From Yinghuangia sp035454725 (GTDB lineage: Bacteria; Actinomycetota; Actinomycetes; Streptomycetales; Streptomycetaceae), in assembly GCF_051388935.1 (NCBI RefSeq), contig NZ_JBPKBI010000017.1, positions 82,908 to 146,907 of the forward strand: 64,000 nucleotides of DNA. The letters are read 5' to 3'. Below are positions 24,095 through 32,789 of this stretch, piece by piece. The notes beneath the pieces were generated by a model that searched no databases, was not told the origin of the DNA, and worked only from the letters and a program-made list of their open reading frames with translations. The translations under genes were made by a program, and so were the position numbers. Each line of letters opens with the position of its first letter. Position 1 is the stretch's first letter.

Positions 24095-26767
24095 TTACCG
24101 GGCTTGGGTGTCAGGCACCCAGGGGCAGCTGTGGTGGCGTCGGCCCGGGGGTGCGGCAGCCGTTTGTCCGTTCGGGAGCGTGATGGTGGCGGTGGTGCCG
24201 GGGGGCACGGTGGCGGTGAGGTGGAATCTGCCGCCTTCGATGCGCCAGGCCGAGGTGATGCGTCCGTAGGGCGAGTCGAACTCTGCATCCGACCAGGTGA
24301 GTTCGCCGCCGGGACGGGGGTGGATGTCGAAGTGGCGGTATCCCGGGGCGTCGTCGCGCAGGCGGATGCCGGCGGTGTGGCGGTGGAGGAAGGAGACCAC
24401 CGCGCCCTTGCTGTAGTGGTTCAGGGAGCCGTGGGGTGTGCCGTTCTCGTCGATGCCGTCCCATTCCTCCCACACGGTGGTGGCGCCGCGGTCGATCATG
24501 GCCAGCCAGGAGGGCGCGGTGTCTTGGACCAGCAGTTCATACGCCACGTCGAGGTGTCCGTGGTCGGCCAGGACGGGAAGCAGATACGGCGTGGCGAGGA
24601 AACCGGTGCCGAGGTGGGTGCCGGCCTTCCGGATCAGTGCGACCAAGCGCTCGGCGGTGCTTGTGCGCAGGTGGTCGGGGACCAGGCCGAAGGCAAGTGC
24701 GCGCACGTGGTTGGCCTGGGTGTCGAGGGTGAGCGAGCCGTCTTGCGCGATGAACTCGGTTTGCCAGGCGGCCAGGACGTTGTCTGCGTAGCGGCCGTAC
24801 CGCTCGGCGTCGTCGGCACGCCCGAGGATGGCGGCGATGCGTGACAACAGGTCTGCGGAGCGGTGGAGGTACGCGGTGGCGGTCGGGCCGTGGTCCTGGA
24901 GGTAGAACGGGGTGGCATCGTCCTGTTGGGGTTCGAGCCATTCGCCCCAGTGGAAGCCGGAGTCCCACACGAACTCTTCGTGCGGGGCGGGCTCGGGCCG
25001 GCTCTCGGCACGTTCGGCGAACCGTCCGGTGCGGGCGCGTTCGGCGGCCCAGTCGAGCCAGCGGGTCATCGACGCGTACTGGTCGGCCAGGATGCGAACG
25101 TCGTCGTAGGCGAGGTAGGTCTCCCACGGCACGATCACGGCGGCGTCTCCCCAGCCTGCCGAGCCGTGCATGAGCGCGCGGCGGTGACCGGGACCGCGGC
25201 GGCCGATGCCGTGGTCGGGGACGATGTTGGAGGTCTTGCCGTCGGGCCACTGGTCGGCGGCGAGGTCGCGCAGCCATTTGACGGAGAACCCGGCGACGTC
25301 GTACAGGAACGCGGCTGTGGGGACGAAGAGTTGCCAGTCGCCGGTCCAGCCGTCGCGTTCGCGGGTGGGGCAGTCGGTGGGGATGTCGCAGGCGTTTCCG
25401 CGGAAGCTCCACACGGCCGCCTCGTGGAGGCGGTTGATCCGCTCGTCGGAGCAGCGGAACCAGCCTGTGCGGCGCAGGTCGGTGTGCACGACGACGGCTT
25501 CGACGTCGTCGGGCGCGATGGTGCCCGGGTGGCCTTCGACGCGGACGTAGCGGAACCCGTGAGTGGTGTGGCGGGGTTCGAAGACCTCGCCCGGGGTGCC
25601 GGAAGAGATGACGCGGTCGCGCTGTCCGGCGGCCAGGGCGATGCCCTGGTCATGCATCTCGGCCGGGATGTCGAGATGTTCGGTGGTCACGTCGCCGTCG
25701 CGGTCGATGGCCTCGCCGTGGACGAGCGTGAGTGCGGTGCCTCGCGGGCCGAGGTTCGCCAGGCGCACCCAGCCGTTGATGTTCCGGCCGAAGTCGACGA
25801 CGTGTACGCCGGGTCGGGGGCGCGTGACCGACACCGGAGGCAGCACTTCGATCCGGCGGACCGGGGGAGCCGGGCTGGTGGTGAGCCGGTCGCGTCGCGC
25901 GTACAGCCTGCCGGTCTGGACGGTGACGCCGGCCCACCCCGCGTCGTCACAGCCGGGCTCAGTCCAGCCGGGCAACCGCCGGGTGAAATCGACGTGCTGA
26001 CCCTCCATCAGGTCGGCGGCGGTGATCTCGGCGACGCGAGACCGCCAGCCGGCGTCTGTTCCGACGGTGTCGGCGCGGCCGTCCGCCGTAAGGGTCCGCA
26101 GCTCGGCACGCAGGGCCGTGCGGGTTCCATAACCGTCGGGGATCCGCTGGGTTCCGTTGCGGCCACGGAACCGGCCGTCCGAGAGCACCGCGCCCAGCAC
26201 GTTGGGGCCGGGGCGCAGCAGGTCGGTCACGTCGTACGTCTGCACATGCAGGCGCGACCAGTAGGCGGTGAAACCGGGAGCGAGCTCGTGGTCACCGATG
26301 CGGACACCGTTGAGGAAAACCTCGTACAGTCCATGGGCGGTCGCGTAGAGGCGGGCCTGGGTGGGGAGTTCGTCCAGATGGAAGGCACGCCGCAGCAGAT
26401 ACGCCGGCCGCTCCCCGGCTGTGCGCGGCTCGTCCTCGGCCGGCTCGATCCACGCGGCCGCCCAGTCGCGCGCCCCGATGGCCGGCTCCCAGGAGCACGG
26501 CTCCGACCAGTCGCTCTCGCCGAGGTCCGTCCAGACCTTGACCCGACACACCACAGGCCGACCGGGCACGGCTTCCGGGCCCTCGTAGGGCACGAGCACG
26601 CTGCGGTCACTTTCCACACGTCCCGAGTCCCACTGCCCGGTGTTGAGGCGGTAGGCCGTCTGACGCGCGGAGCCCTCCGGCAGCCACCACGACAACCGCG
26701 GCGCAGACGCGTCCAAGCCGAGCGTGTCGTCCACGTGCTCCACACGCAGTCGGGTAGGTGCGCGCAT
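24095..26767 (-). CDS. GH78 alpha-L-rhamnosidase
   Basis: 890 residues covering all GH78 modules. An N-terminal fibronectin-like region (LRVEHVDDTLGLDASAPRLS), the Bac_rhamnosid_N beta-domain (ARLYATAHGLYEVFLNGVRI, LAPGFTAYWSRLHVQTYDVT), the concanavalin-like domain (VVDFGRNINGWVRL), then the (alpha/alpha)6 barrel with NACDIPTDCPTRERDGWTGD. That motif carries the catalytic Asp/Glu cluster. The C-terminal beta domain ends in RHFDIHPRPGGELTWSDAEF. No signal peptide is seen, so it is probably intracellular and acts on imported rhamnosides. A LacI-like palindrome sits 30 bases upstream of the start, but no sugar transporter is adjacent. Confidence 0.95.
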   Translation of the reverse strand: MRAPTRLRVEHVDDTLGLDASAPRLSWWLPEGSARQTAYRLNTGQWDSGRVESDRSVLVPYEGPEAVPGRPVVCRVKVWTDLGESDWSEPCSWEPAIGARDWAAAWIEPAEDEPRTAGERPAYLLRRAFHLDELPTQARLYATAHGLYEVFLNGVRIGDHELAPGFTAYWSRLHVQTYDVTDLLRPGPNVLGAVLSDGRFRGRNGTQRIPDGYGTRTALRAELRTLTADGRADTVGTDAGWRSRVAEITAADLMEGQHVDFTRRLPGWTEPGCDDAGWAGVTVQTGRLYARRDRLTTSPAPPVRRIEVLPPVSVTRPRPGVHVVDFGRNINGWVRLANLGPRGTALTLVHGEAIDRDGDVTTEHLDIPAEMHDQGIALAAGQRDRVISSGTPGEVFEPRHTTHGFRYVRVEGHPGTIAPDDVEAVVVHTDLRRTGWFRCSDERINRLHEAAVWSFRGNACDIPTDCPTRERDGWTGDWQLFVPTAAFLYDVAGFSVKWLRDLAADQWPDGKTSNIVPDHGIGRRGPGHRRALMHGSAGWGDAAVIVPWETYLAYDDVRILADQYASMTRWLDWAAERARTGRFAERAESRPEPAPHEEFVWDSGFHWGEWLEPQQDDATPFYLQDHGPTATAYLHRSADLLSRIAAILGRADDAERYGRYADNVLAAWQTEFIAQDGSLTLDTQANHVRALAFGLVPDHLRTSTAERLVALIRKAGTHLGTGFLATPYLLPVLADHGHLDVAYELLVQDTAPSWLAMIDRGATTVWEEWDGIDENGTPHGSLNHYSKGAVVSFLHRHTAGIRLRDDAPGYRHFDIHPRPGGELTWSDAEFDSPYGRITSAWRIEGGRFHLTATVPPGTTATITLPNGQTAAAPPGRRHHSCPWVPDTQAR

Positions 26768-27120
26768 GCCTGGTCCATCCCTTCACCACAACGGATTGGA
26801 ACGTTTCACTGCTGGGACGGTAGGCCATACCGACAAAGTTGTCACCGAGAGTCGACTCACCGACGGCAATGGGCTGCAACTACTTGCAATCACCGTTTCG
26901 AAGCCCGTCGATTCCTTCGTGTTCTTCATCAGCAACGTTCGGTAGAGGTCGGCGGTGGCTTGCTCGCGTTCGGTCTCCCACAATGGTCCACCAGCACGCG
27001 GCCGGGGACACCGTGGACTTCCCGCGGAGTCGCCGCAATGCGGGAACACCGACCGGACCGGGGCCGGGTCACTCGCCACGGCGCGCCGCTCCAGCGCGGC
27101 CGCAGTGGCGCAAGGGAACG
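26768..27120. other. spacer with operator; possible short coding remnant on the reverse strand
   Basis: Upstream region of the GH78 gene. Besides the palindrome at 26797-26808, a reverse-strand stretch near 26895-26990 reads LWETEREQATADLYRTLLMK with G/C-rich third codon positions. It has no recognisable family and no good start. It may be a gene remnant or chance. Confidence 0.35.
26797..26808. promoter_or_regulatory. LacI-type operator upstream of the rhamnosidase
   Basis: TGGAACGTTTCA, a 12-bp dyad around a central CG with one mismatched pair. It fits the TGAAACGTTTCA-type sites bound by LacI-family sugar regulators. It lies 30-41 bases before the GH78 start codon. No LacI gene is in this window, so the regulator would be encoded elsewhere. 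Confidence 0.5.
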
Positions 27121-27372
27121 CTAGGGCACCCGGGCCGGCGGCCGGCTTGTCGTGGTCGTCTCGGTGTCCTCGGCCTCCCAGCGCAGCAGGTCGCCGGGCT
27201 GGCAGTCGAGTGCTTCGCAGAGCGCGGCGAGGGTTGTGAAGCGGACGGCCTTGGCGCGGCCGTTCTTGAGTACGGCGAGGTTGGCGGGTGTGATGCCTAC
27301 GCGGTCGGCGAGTTCGCCCACGGACATCTTCCGCCTGGCCAGCATGACGTCGATGTCGACGACGATGGGCAT
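27121..27372 (-). CDS. small XRE-type regulator (HTH_26, YozG-like)
   Basis: 83 residues. Almost the whole protein is one Cro/CI-type HTH: DVMLARRKMSVGELADRVGI, TPANLAVLKNGRAKAVRFTT, LAALCEALDCQPGDLLRW. Its ATG shares a base with the TGA of the upstream DUF2975 gene. DUF2975 membrane proteins and these small HTH proteins form a common two-gene set in Gram-positives. The HTH protein is expected to autoregulate through the palindrome at 27892-27908. Confidence 0.92.
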   Translation of the reverse strand: MPIVVDIDVMLARRKMSVGELADRVGITPANLAVLKNGRAKAVRFTTLAALCEALDCQPGDLLRWEAEDTETTTTSRPPARVP

Positions 27373-27860
27373 CAGATCACGGCCTCCAACTCGGCTTGCA
27401 GTCGCGCCGCCTCGATGTCGCGTGCGACGGCCTGGGCGAGCAGCATCCGCAGCACGAGAACGATGAGTGCGACCCCCAGGACCGCCAAACCGACGCCTCC
27501 CATCAGCAGGATCACGCCGGGCGCGACGGCTTCGCCCGGGGCCAGGAGTACGGCGAGGCCGAATACCAGGCAGGCGGCAGAGACGACGGCGGCGATCACG
27601 ACGTGCACGTACCGGAGCGCAGCATGCGAGAAAACGGTGCCGCGACGCACCATCGTCACCAGGCGCCATACGCAGACCAGAACGACCTGGACCGCCGCGA
27701 TGCCCAGAACCGTGATCACCAGGACGCCCGCTCGCCGGCCGGTGTCGAGCCCCTTCAGGTCGACGGCCAGCAGGGCCACCATCACCGTCTGCACGAACAA
27801 CGAGCCGGCCAACAACACCACGAGTACGGCGCGCAGCGCGCGCACTGTCAACTGTCCCAT
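27372..27860 (-). CDS. DUF2975 four-helix membrane protein
   Basis: 162 residues with four hydrophobic segments (ALRAVLVVLLAGSLFVQTVM, GVLVITVLGIAAVQVVLVCV, VVIAAVVSAACLVFGLAVLL, VGLAVLGVALIVLVLRMLL) and the DUF2975-typical GTVFSHAALRYVHVV loop between helices 2 and 3. Two consecutive ATGs (27863, 27860) follow an AGGGAGG; the second has the better spacing. It is coupled to the downstream XRE gene. The function of DUF2975 is not known; a role in sensing or sequestering the HTH partner is possible. Confidence 0.9.
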   Translation of the reverse strand: MGQLTVRALRAVLVVLLAGSLFVQTVMVALLAVDLKGLDTGRRAGVLVITVLGIAAVQVVLVCVWRLVTMVRRGTVFSHAALRYVHVVIAAVVSAACLVFGLAVLLAPGEAVAPGVILLMGGVGLAVLGVALIVLVLRMLLAQAVARDIEAARLQAELEAVI

Positions 27861-28167
27861 CATCCTCCCTCGATCGAAACCCGATTGGAATCTATCGATA
27901 ATCGATAGGCACGGCAAGTGCTGAACGAGCAACGACACGACCGCGACCGGACTCCGCACAGTCCCCGCTGAGAGAGCGGCGAACCGAAGGTCTTCGGCGG
28001 AACGCCTCGTGCCCGGACAGCCGGCGATAGGCGACTCGGTGCGCCGACTCGGCGCTTCGTCGTCTCGTCGCCTCGCAACGAAACTCCGCGTTGCCGCCCG
28101 CGCGGTCACACCTTCCGTCCCCTGTGCCGGCTTTACTCCATGGCCTGTCGAGGGGTGATTCGGCAGC
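27861..28167. other. divergent promoter region of the DUF2975/XRE pair and the GNAT gene
   Basis: Contains the palindrome described separately and an AT-rich patch (27880-27910) unusual for this genome. No gene is seen. Confidence 0.4.
27892..27908. promoter_or_regulatory. 17-bp palindrome upstream of DUF2975/XRE operon
   Basis: CTATCGATAATCGATAG: eight-base arms that are exact inverted repeats around one central base. It lies 31-48 bases upstream of the DUF2975 start. It is a likely operator for the coupled XRE protein and probably overlaps the promoter, given the AT-rich context. Confidence 0.6.
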
Positions 28168-29046
28168 ATGGCCCGCATGGAACGCCATGACCACGTCGGA
28201 CCGACGGCGCTGCGCGCCATGCAGGACCTGGCCACCCGGATCTTCCCGCTGACCGGCTACCACCACATCGGGGACCTTGCCTGGAACGCGTGCCGGGCGC
28301 TCGACCAGAGGGAGGAACACCTGACGGCGACGTGGACGCACAGGGGTCGAGTCCAGGCCTGGGGCTGGCTCGAACTGCCCGACACCCTCATGTTGCAGGT
28401 TGATCCGGGCCGCCACGGAATCGCCGACGACGTACTCGACTGGGCCGAGCAGGCGGCCCCCGGTGCTCTTCGGGTCGAAATCGCAGAGACGGAGGGGCAC
28501 CTGGCTGGCGCATTGGAGCGCCGCGGCTACACCCGCGCCGTCGATGGGCCCTTCCTCACCCTGATGGGCAGGCCTCTCACGCGCCTGCCGGACGTGCCCT
28601 CTCTGCCTGACGGCTACGTGATCCGCGCGCAGCGGGACCAGGCCGACATCGCCGGACGCGCTGCGGTGCACCGAGCGGCATTCGACTCGACAAGGGGCAC
28701 GACCGAACGCCATGTCCGCATGAGGAAGACATGGCCTTACCGCCCCGAGTTCGACCTCATCGCGGTCTCACCCGAGGGGGAAGCCGTCGCCTATTGTCAG
28801 GGCTGGTACGACGAAGCCAACAGCATCGGCGAGTTCGAGCCGGTGGGCACGCATCCGGATCATCGACGCCTGGGCCTGGCACGCACTGTCTGCACGGCCG
28901 TAATGCACGCCTTCGCCGAAGCCGGCGGCCGTCGCGTCACCGTCTATTGCCGTGGAGACGCCGCTTACCCCGTCCCCAAACAGCTCTACTCGTCCATGGG
29001 CTTCGCCCCCTACGCTCGCACGCACACCTACGTCGGGACGCCGTAA
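28168..29046 (+). CDS. GNAT family N-acetyltransferase
   Basis: 292 residues, tandem GNAT layout. The first half (residues 10-140) is a degenerate GNAT unit (HRGRVQAWGWLELPDTLMLQ). The second (150-292) is the active-looking one: GYVIRAQRDQADIAGRAAVH, IAVSPEGEAVAYCQGWYDEA, then EPVGTHPDHRRLGLARTVCT, which is the acetyl-CoA pyrophosphate loop (V-x-T-x-P-x-x-R-x-x-G-L-A). It ends with QLYSSMGFAPYARTHTYV. The substrate is unknown. It is divergent from DUF2975. Confidence 0.92.
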   Translation: MARMERHDHVGPTALRAMQDLATRIFPLTGYHHIGDLAWNACRALDQREEHLTATWTHRGRVQAWGWLELPDTLMLQVDPGRHGIADDVLDWAEQAAPGALRVEIAETEGHLAGALERRGYTRAVDGPFLTLMGRPLTRLPDVPSLPDGYVIRAQRDQADIAGRAAVHRAAFDSTRGTTERHVRMRKTWPYRPEFDLIAVSPEGEAVAYCQGWYDEANSIGEFEPVGTHPDHRRLGLARTVCTAVMHAFAEAGGRRVTVYCRGDAAYPVPKQLYSSMGFAPYARTHTYVGTP

Positions 29047-29441
29047 GTTCGTGACCGTGCGCGGACGAGGATCGGCGGTACGCAGCAGCACCACGCAATG
29101 TGTGCGCATCGGAAAAGCCAACCGAGAACCGTCTGTCGGACTGCGCAAAGGGCACTGTCATCGACGTTGCACGAGCGCAACGGGCACGATTGCCTGCGAC
29201 GGGGCAGCGTGGGCTCGTCTGACCCTCGGGCCGACGTTGACGCTCGCGGCCCTCGCAACCCCACGTACCTCGGTCGGTGGAATTTCCGATCCTGAGATGG
29301 ACGCGAAGGCCAACGGGCCGATATGACTACCCCCAACCAGCCCGTCAATTGCGGTTTGGGATCAGCGCTGTCTCTGCCCCTGATGCTTCGCCTCGCGCCC
29401 GTCCGACGCTGTGAACGGCGTCTCTCACGGAGGAGTTCCCC
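29047..29441. other. spacer, no gene seen
   Basis: Between the GNAT gene and the small secreted protein gene. Frames show no motif or codon bias. The promoter of the small-protein gene is expected in its last 100 bases. Confidence 0.35.
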
Positions 29442-29633
29442 ATGAGGTTCGTCCGTGCTTCCGTGCTTGCGACAGTCGCCGTGGCGATCGGCCTCATCAC
29501 GCTCGCCGGCGTCGGCGCCGCAGTTGGCGTCACACCCCACGGCACGACCGCGGTCTCCGTGATCGGGGCGTCCGGTGAAGAGCCCGACGAAAACGAGCCG
29601 GACGAAGTGGAGTCGGAGGAACTCGCCGGCTGA
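29442..29633 (+). CDS. small exported acidic-tail protein
   Basis: 63 residues. GGAGGAG seven bases ahead of the ATG gives strong translation signals. The N-terminus is a signal sequence or anchor (RASVLATVAVAIGLITLAGV). The C-terminal 20 residues are strongly acidic (EEPDENEPDEVESEELAG). No family was recognised. The next gene, 80 bases on, encodes a secreted inhibitor in the same direction, so they may be cotranscribed. Confidence 0.7.
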   Translation: MRFVRASVLATVAVAIGLITLAGVGAAVGVTPHGTTAVSVIGASGEEPDENEPDEVESEELAG

Positions 29634-29713
29634 ACCTGGGCCGTCCCCACGCCAGTTGCCGACACCCGCTGCACAGCAGTTTCTTCCGCGACCTTGACCT
29701 TGAGGAGCCGGAC

Positions 29714-30103
29714 GTGCGCTTCCTGTCCATCCGCAGCCTGATCGCCGCCGTCGCATGCCTGGCGGCCTGCGCCGCTCTCTCGGTTGCCCCCGCCGGCGCG
29801 CTCCCGACGGCGACCGGCTATGACCGTTGCCCACAAGGGCGTTTCTGCCTCTTCGACGGCTGGGACGGCCAAGGGGACATGTACCTCGCCACCGGCACCC
29901 GCTACGACCAAGTGCTCGCCGAGGCCGGCTTCGACGATCGTGCCAGTTCCGTGTTCAACAACGCATCCATCGTCTGGTGCGTTTGGCAGGGCCCGAACTA
30001 CACCGGACGCGGCGCCGGTTACAGCGCTGGCCTCCGGGAAAACCTGGACGACGCGTTCAACAACCAAGTCTCTTCGGTCAATTACGGCCGGTTCACCTGC
30101 TGA
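29714..30103 (+). CDS. secreted peptidase inhibitor I36 (SMPI-like)
   Basis: 129 residues from GTG 29714 with GAGGAG upstream. Signal peptide of about 30 residues (LIAAVACLAACAALSVAPAG, then A). The mature part has the single Greek-key/crystallin-like pattern of Streptomyces metalloproteinase inhibitor proteins: CPQGRFCLFDGWDGQGDMY, SSVFNNASIVWCVWQGPNYT, GYSAGLRENLDDAFNNQVSS. Four Cys in the mature part could form two disulfides. I36 proteins inhibit thermolysin-like metallopeptidases; many paralogues have no tested activity. Confidence 0.92.
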   Translation: MRFLSIRSLIAAVACLAACAALSVAPAGALPTATGYDRCPQGRFCLFDGWDGQGDMYLATGTRYDQVLAEAGFDDRASSVFNNASIVWCVWQGPNYTGRGAGYSAGLRENLDDAFNNQVSSVNYGRFTC

Positions 30104-30397
30104 AGCAGCCTGAGTGATGGTCGCAGCGTCCGAAAACGCTGACGCTGACGGGGGTTTGACCTCTCCTCCACCGCAGACGAGCCTGCCTGCGCAGCTTCGC
30201 CGTCAATGGCGCACACACCCGGGGCAACCCGGCCTGCTCGTCTAGCTCTCCCCGTACGCTCCGGCCGATGAGCTTCCGCTTCGAATGCAAACGTGGTGGT
30301 GTCGTTTCGGTTGTCGAGGGGAACTCGCCGGTCGTTCCCAGTCGACCGGGTACCCTGACGGCTTCCCGCTCGCCCGGCGCGCAGCTCCGTGTGAGCG

Positions 30398-30814
30398 TCA
30401 GCGGGTGATCGCGACGTTGGTGTTGTGGACGGCGTGCACCCACCAACCGCCATCCCGCTTGACCAGGACCCAGGTGCCTGCGTTGGCGAAGTCGCCCGCC
30501 GTTGTGGACGCGTTCTGTCGCACGAACACGACTGCGGTGTCGGGCTCCGGGAAAGTCACGCGTTCGACGGTGATACTTGTGCGGAAACCCTCGACTGGGC
30601 TTGCGAGTTGGCGACGATGGTGGGCGTTGACGGCTGCCCAGCCGTCGAACCGCTGCCCGGCCGGTGTGGTGAACGACGCGTTCGAGGTGAACCGCGCGCC
30701 GACTCTCTCGGCGTCGAACTCGCCCACGCCCGCCTGGATTTCCGCGAACACCTCATCGATCGCTCGCAAGTCCTCATCGGAAGCGGTCCGTTCGGGTACG
30801 GCCGGTCGACTCAT
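30398..30814 (-). CDS. NTF2-like protein (SgcJ/EcaC or SnoaL type)
   Basis: 138 residues from ATG 30812-30814, GGAGAG upstream. Cone-shaped NTF2-like fold: helices DEDLRAIDEVFAEIQAGVGE and FDAERVGARFTSNASFTTPA, then WAAVNAHHRRQLA, with strands TSITVERVTFPEPDTAVVFV and TWVLVKRDGGWWVHAVHNTN. This matches the SgcJ/EcaC/DUF4440 set, which may be small-molecule isomerases or binding proteins. No catalytic residues can be assigned. A single gene. Confidence 0.88.
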   Translation of the reverse strand: MSRPAVPERTASDEDLRAIDEVFAEIQAGVGEFDAERVGARFTSNASFTTPAGQRFDGWAAVNAHHRRQLASPVEGFRTSITVERVTFPEPDTAVVFVRQNASTTAGDFANAGTWVLVKRDGGWWVHAVHNTNVAITR

Positions 30815-30978
30815 TCGTACGCTCTCCAAAGTTGTCCTTCGGACGTGATCATCTCACCCCCCGGCTCGCCGCCCACCCCTGGCGGCAACGGCGGCGCGCC
30901 CGGCCCGACTCCGCGAGCCCCCGTGCGGTTGCCTCGCGCCTGTGCGCCGCAAGAGCTCATCGGTGCCGGTGGGGCGGA

Positions 30979-31428
30979 TCAGAAGGCGGCCTGTGTTGAG
31001 AGCACCGCTCGGACGGTCTTGCCGTGGGGCGGGCAGGGGACGCAGTCCCAGTGGTCGGCGAGGGCGGTGACGAGGGCCAGGCCGCGTCCGCTGGTGCTGA
31101 GGGAATTGAATTCGGCGTCCGCCGGAGGGCGTTGCGGAGACAAGTCCCCTTGTGTGTCGGTGACTTCGATGCGTAAACGGCCGGTCGACGGGTCGTGGGC
31201 GAGAGTGAGCCGGAAGAGGTCGCCGGGGGCGTGACCGTGCAGGGCGGCGTTTGCGGCGAGTTCGGCGATGACGAGTTCGGCTCGTTCGATGAGGTCGTGG
31301 GGGACGCCCCAGGCGTGTAGTTCGGCGACGGCGAGCAACCGTGCGCGTCGGGCGCCGAGCCGCGTGGACGAAAGCAGTTGGGTGAAGGTGCGGGTGGGGA
31401 CGCCGACTTGGGGCGTTGCGTGCTTCAT
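30979..31428 (-). CDS. RsbW-like ATP-binding protein (HATPase_c_2)
   Basis: 149 residues from ATG 31426-31428. GHKL ATPase motifs: N box ELVIAELAANAALHGHAPG, G1 box IEVTDTQGDLSPQRP (D-T-Q-G in place of D-x-G-x-G), G2 box STSGRGLALVTALADHWDC. These stand-alone streptomycete ATPases resemble anti-sigma kinases RsbW/SpoIIAB. Here it is divergent from an Scr1-type XRE gene followed by DUF397, a trio repeated many times in streptomycete genomes. Its partner is unknown. Confidence 0.92.
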   Translation of the reverse strand: MKHATPQVGVPTRTFTQLLSSTRLGARRARLLAVAELHAWGVPHDLIERAELVIAELAANAALHGHAPGDLFRLTLAHDPSTGRLRIEVTDTQGDLSPQRPPADAEFNSLSTSGRGLALVTALADHWDCVPCPPHGKTVRAVLSTQAAF

Positions 31429-31599
31429 GACGCCCAAGAGTGGCGGTTGGGCGAGGCGAGGACGAGCATGAGGTCACGTACGCGGAGTCAGCGTACGGGC
31501 ACGGACTGTAGACCGTACGGTCGGTTTTCGGTCACGCTTGGGGGTGGCGCGGACGGCTTGAGGGGCCGTTGTCGTGTGTTCCGGAGGAAGGGGCGGTCG

Positions 31600-32478
31600 A
31601 TGGGCATCGATGGGGAGCCGGCCGAGGGCGTCGGCGAAGGGGCGGTCCCGGCGGGGGATTGGGAGCGAGAGCCCCACCCGTCCGACAGTTTGCGGACGTT
31701 CGGTGCGGTCGTCCAGGCGCTGCGCGAGCATGCGGGGCTCAGCCGCGCGGAGCTGGGTGAGGCCGTGCAGTTCTCCAAACACACCGTGGAATCCGTCGAG
31801 TTGGGACGCCGGATGCCGGACGACGCTTTCGTGGAGAGGGCGGAGGGGCCGCTCGGAAACACGGGCGCCTTGCGGAAGGCCGCGCGGTATCTGACGCGGG
31901 GTGAGCCGGGCCTTGCGGCGTGGTTCCGGCGGTGGGCGTGGCTTGAGCGTCGGGCGGTGAGCCTGTACACGTACGAATGCCGGTTGGTGCCGGGCTTGTT
32001 GCAGTCGGAGGCGTACGCGCGGGCGGTGTTCGAGGGCACGATCCCGTTGCGGACCGACGAGGAGTTGGAGGAACAGCTCGCCGCGCGGATGGACCGCCAG
32101 GCGATGATGCGGGAGCGGCCGAAGGTGCCGTTCAGCTTCATCGTCGAAGAGCACGTGTTCCGGCGGCGGTTCGGGGACGCGGATGCGATGCGCGAGCTGT
32201 TCGACCATGTCCTGGAGCGCACTGCTCCGCGCAACGTGACGCTGCAGATCGTGCCGCTGGATGCGGGGCTGCACGCGTGTCTGGATGGACCGATGCGAAT
32301 CTTGGAAACCCCGGCTGGGCAGCGGCTCGGGTACTCCGAGGGGCAGCAAAACGGACGCCTGATTTCCGACCCGAAAGAGATGAGTCTGCTCTGCCAACGC
32401 TATGAAACACTGCGCTCGCAGGCCCTGAGCCCCTACGAATCCCGGGCCCTGCTGAAGCGACTGCGAGGAGTGCTATGA
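31600..32478 (+). CDS. Scr1-family XRE transcriptional regulator
   Basis: 292 residues from ATG 31600, with GGAGG about 12 bases upstream. The N-terminal HTH_31 reads FGAVVQALREHAGLSRAELG, then EAVQFSKHTVESVELGRRMP. The C-terminal DUF5753 (Scr1) domain has the usual marks: YTYECRLVPGLLQSEAYARA, ARMDRQAMMRERPKVPFSFI, VTLQIVPLDAGLHACLDGPM and the C-terminal YETLRSQALSPYESRALLKR. Its stop overlaps the DUF397 start (ATGA). Members such as WhiJ/BldB-related pairs influence development and antibiotic production; the specific target is unknown. Confidence 0.95.
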   Translation: MGIDGEPAEGVGEGAVPAGDWEREPHPSDSLRTFGAVVQALREHAGLSRAELGEAVQFSKHTVESVELGRRMPDDAFVERAEGPLGNTGALRKAARYLTRGEPGLAAWFRRWAWLERRAVSLYTYECRLVPGLLQSEAYARAVFEGTIPLRTDEELEEQLAARMDRQAMMRERPKVPFSFIVEEHVFRRRFGDADAMRELFDHVLERTAPRNVTLQIVPLDAGLHACLDGPMRILETPAGQRLGYSEGQQNGRLISDPKEMSLLCQRYETLRSQALSPYESRALLKRLRGVL

Positions 32479-32666
32479 GCAGCGGTACGACGGAACTTGC
32501 GTGGTTCAAGTCGAGCTATAGCGGTAGTCAGGGCGACGACTGCGTGGAGGTCGCGTTCACCGAACAGGCCGTCCACGTACGGGACTCCAAGGACGTGACC
32601 CGTCCGGCGTTCGCGATCGGTCGCGCCGAGTGGGCGCCGTTCGTCCGGTCCGTGGCGGGACGCTGA
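32475..32666 (+). CDS. DUF397 protein, partner of the XRE regulator
   Basis: 63 residues, complete DUF397: LAWFKSSYSGSQGDDCVEVA, VHVRDSKDVTRPAFAIGRAE then WAPFVRSV. Four-base overlap with the XRE gene, so made in step with it. DUF397 proteins of the BldB/WhiJ type are thought to antagonise or tune the XRE partner by direct binding. Confidence 0.95.
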   Translation: MSSGTTELAWFKSSYSGSQGDDCVEVAFTEQAVHVRDSKDVTRPAFAIGRAEWAPFVRSVAGR

Positions 32667-32789
32667 GCCGCAAACACTCGTCGAGATCTGCAAAGCCCGC
32701 GGGCGTGTTCGCCGTCGGCACCGGCGTTTGGGGCGGATGCCATCTCCGCGCGGGAGATGGCATCCGACTGGCTGTGGAGCCGGAACCGG

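Noticed and set aside
26783..27079. Reverse-strand gene containing LWETEREQATADLYRTLL
   Set aside because: Only about 30 codons look coding; no start, no family, and the frame overlaps the rhamnosidase operator region. Mentioned only as a possible remnant.
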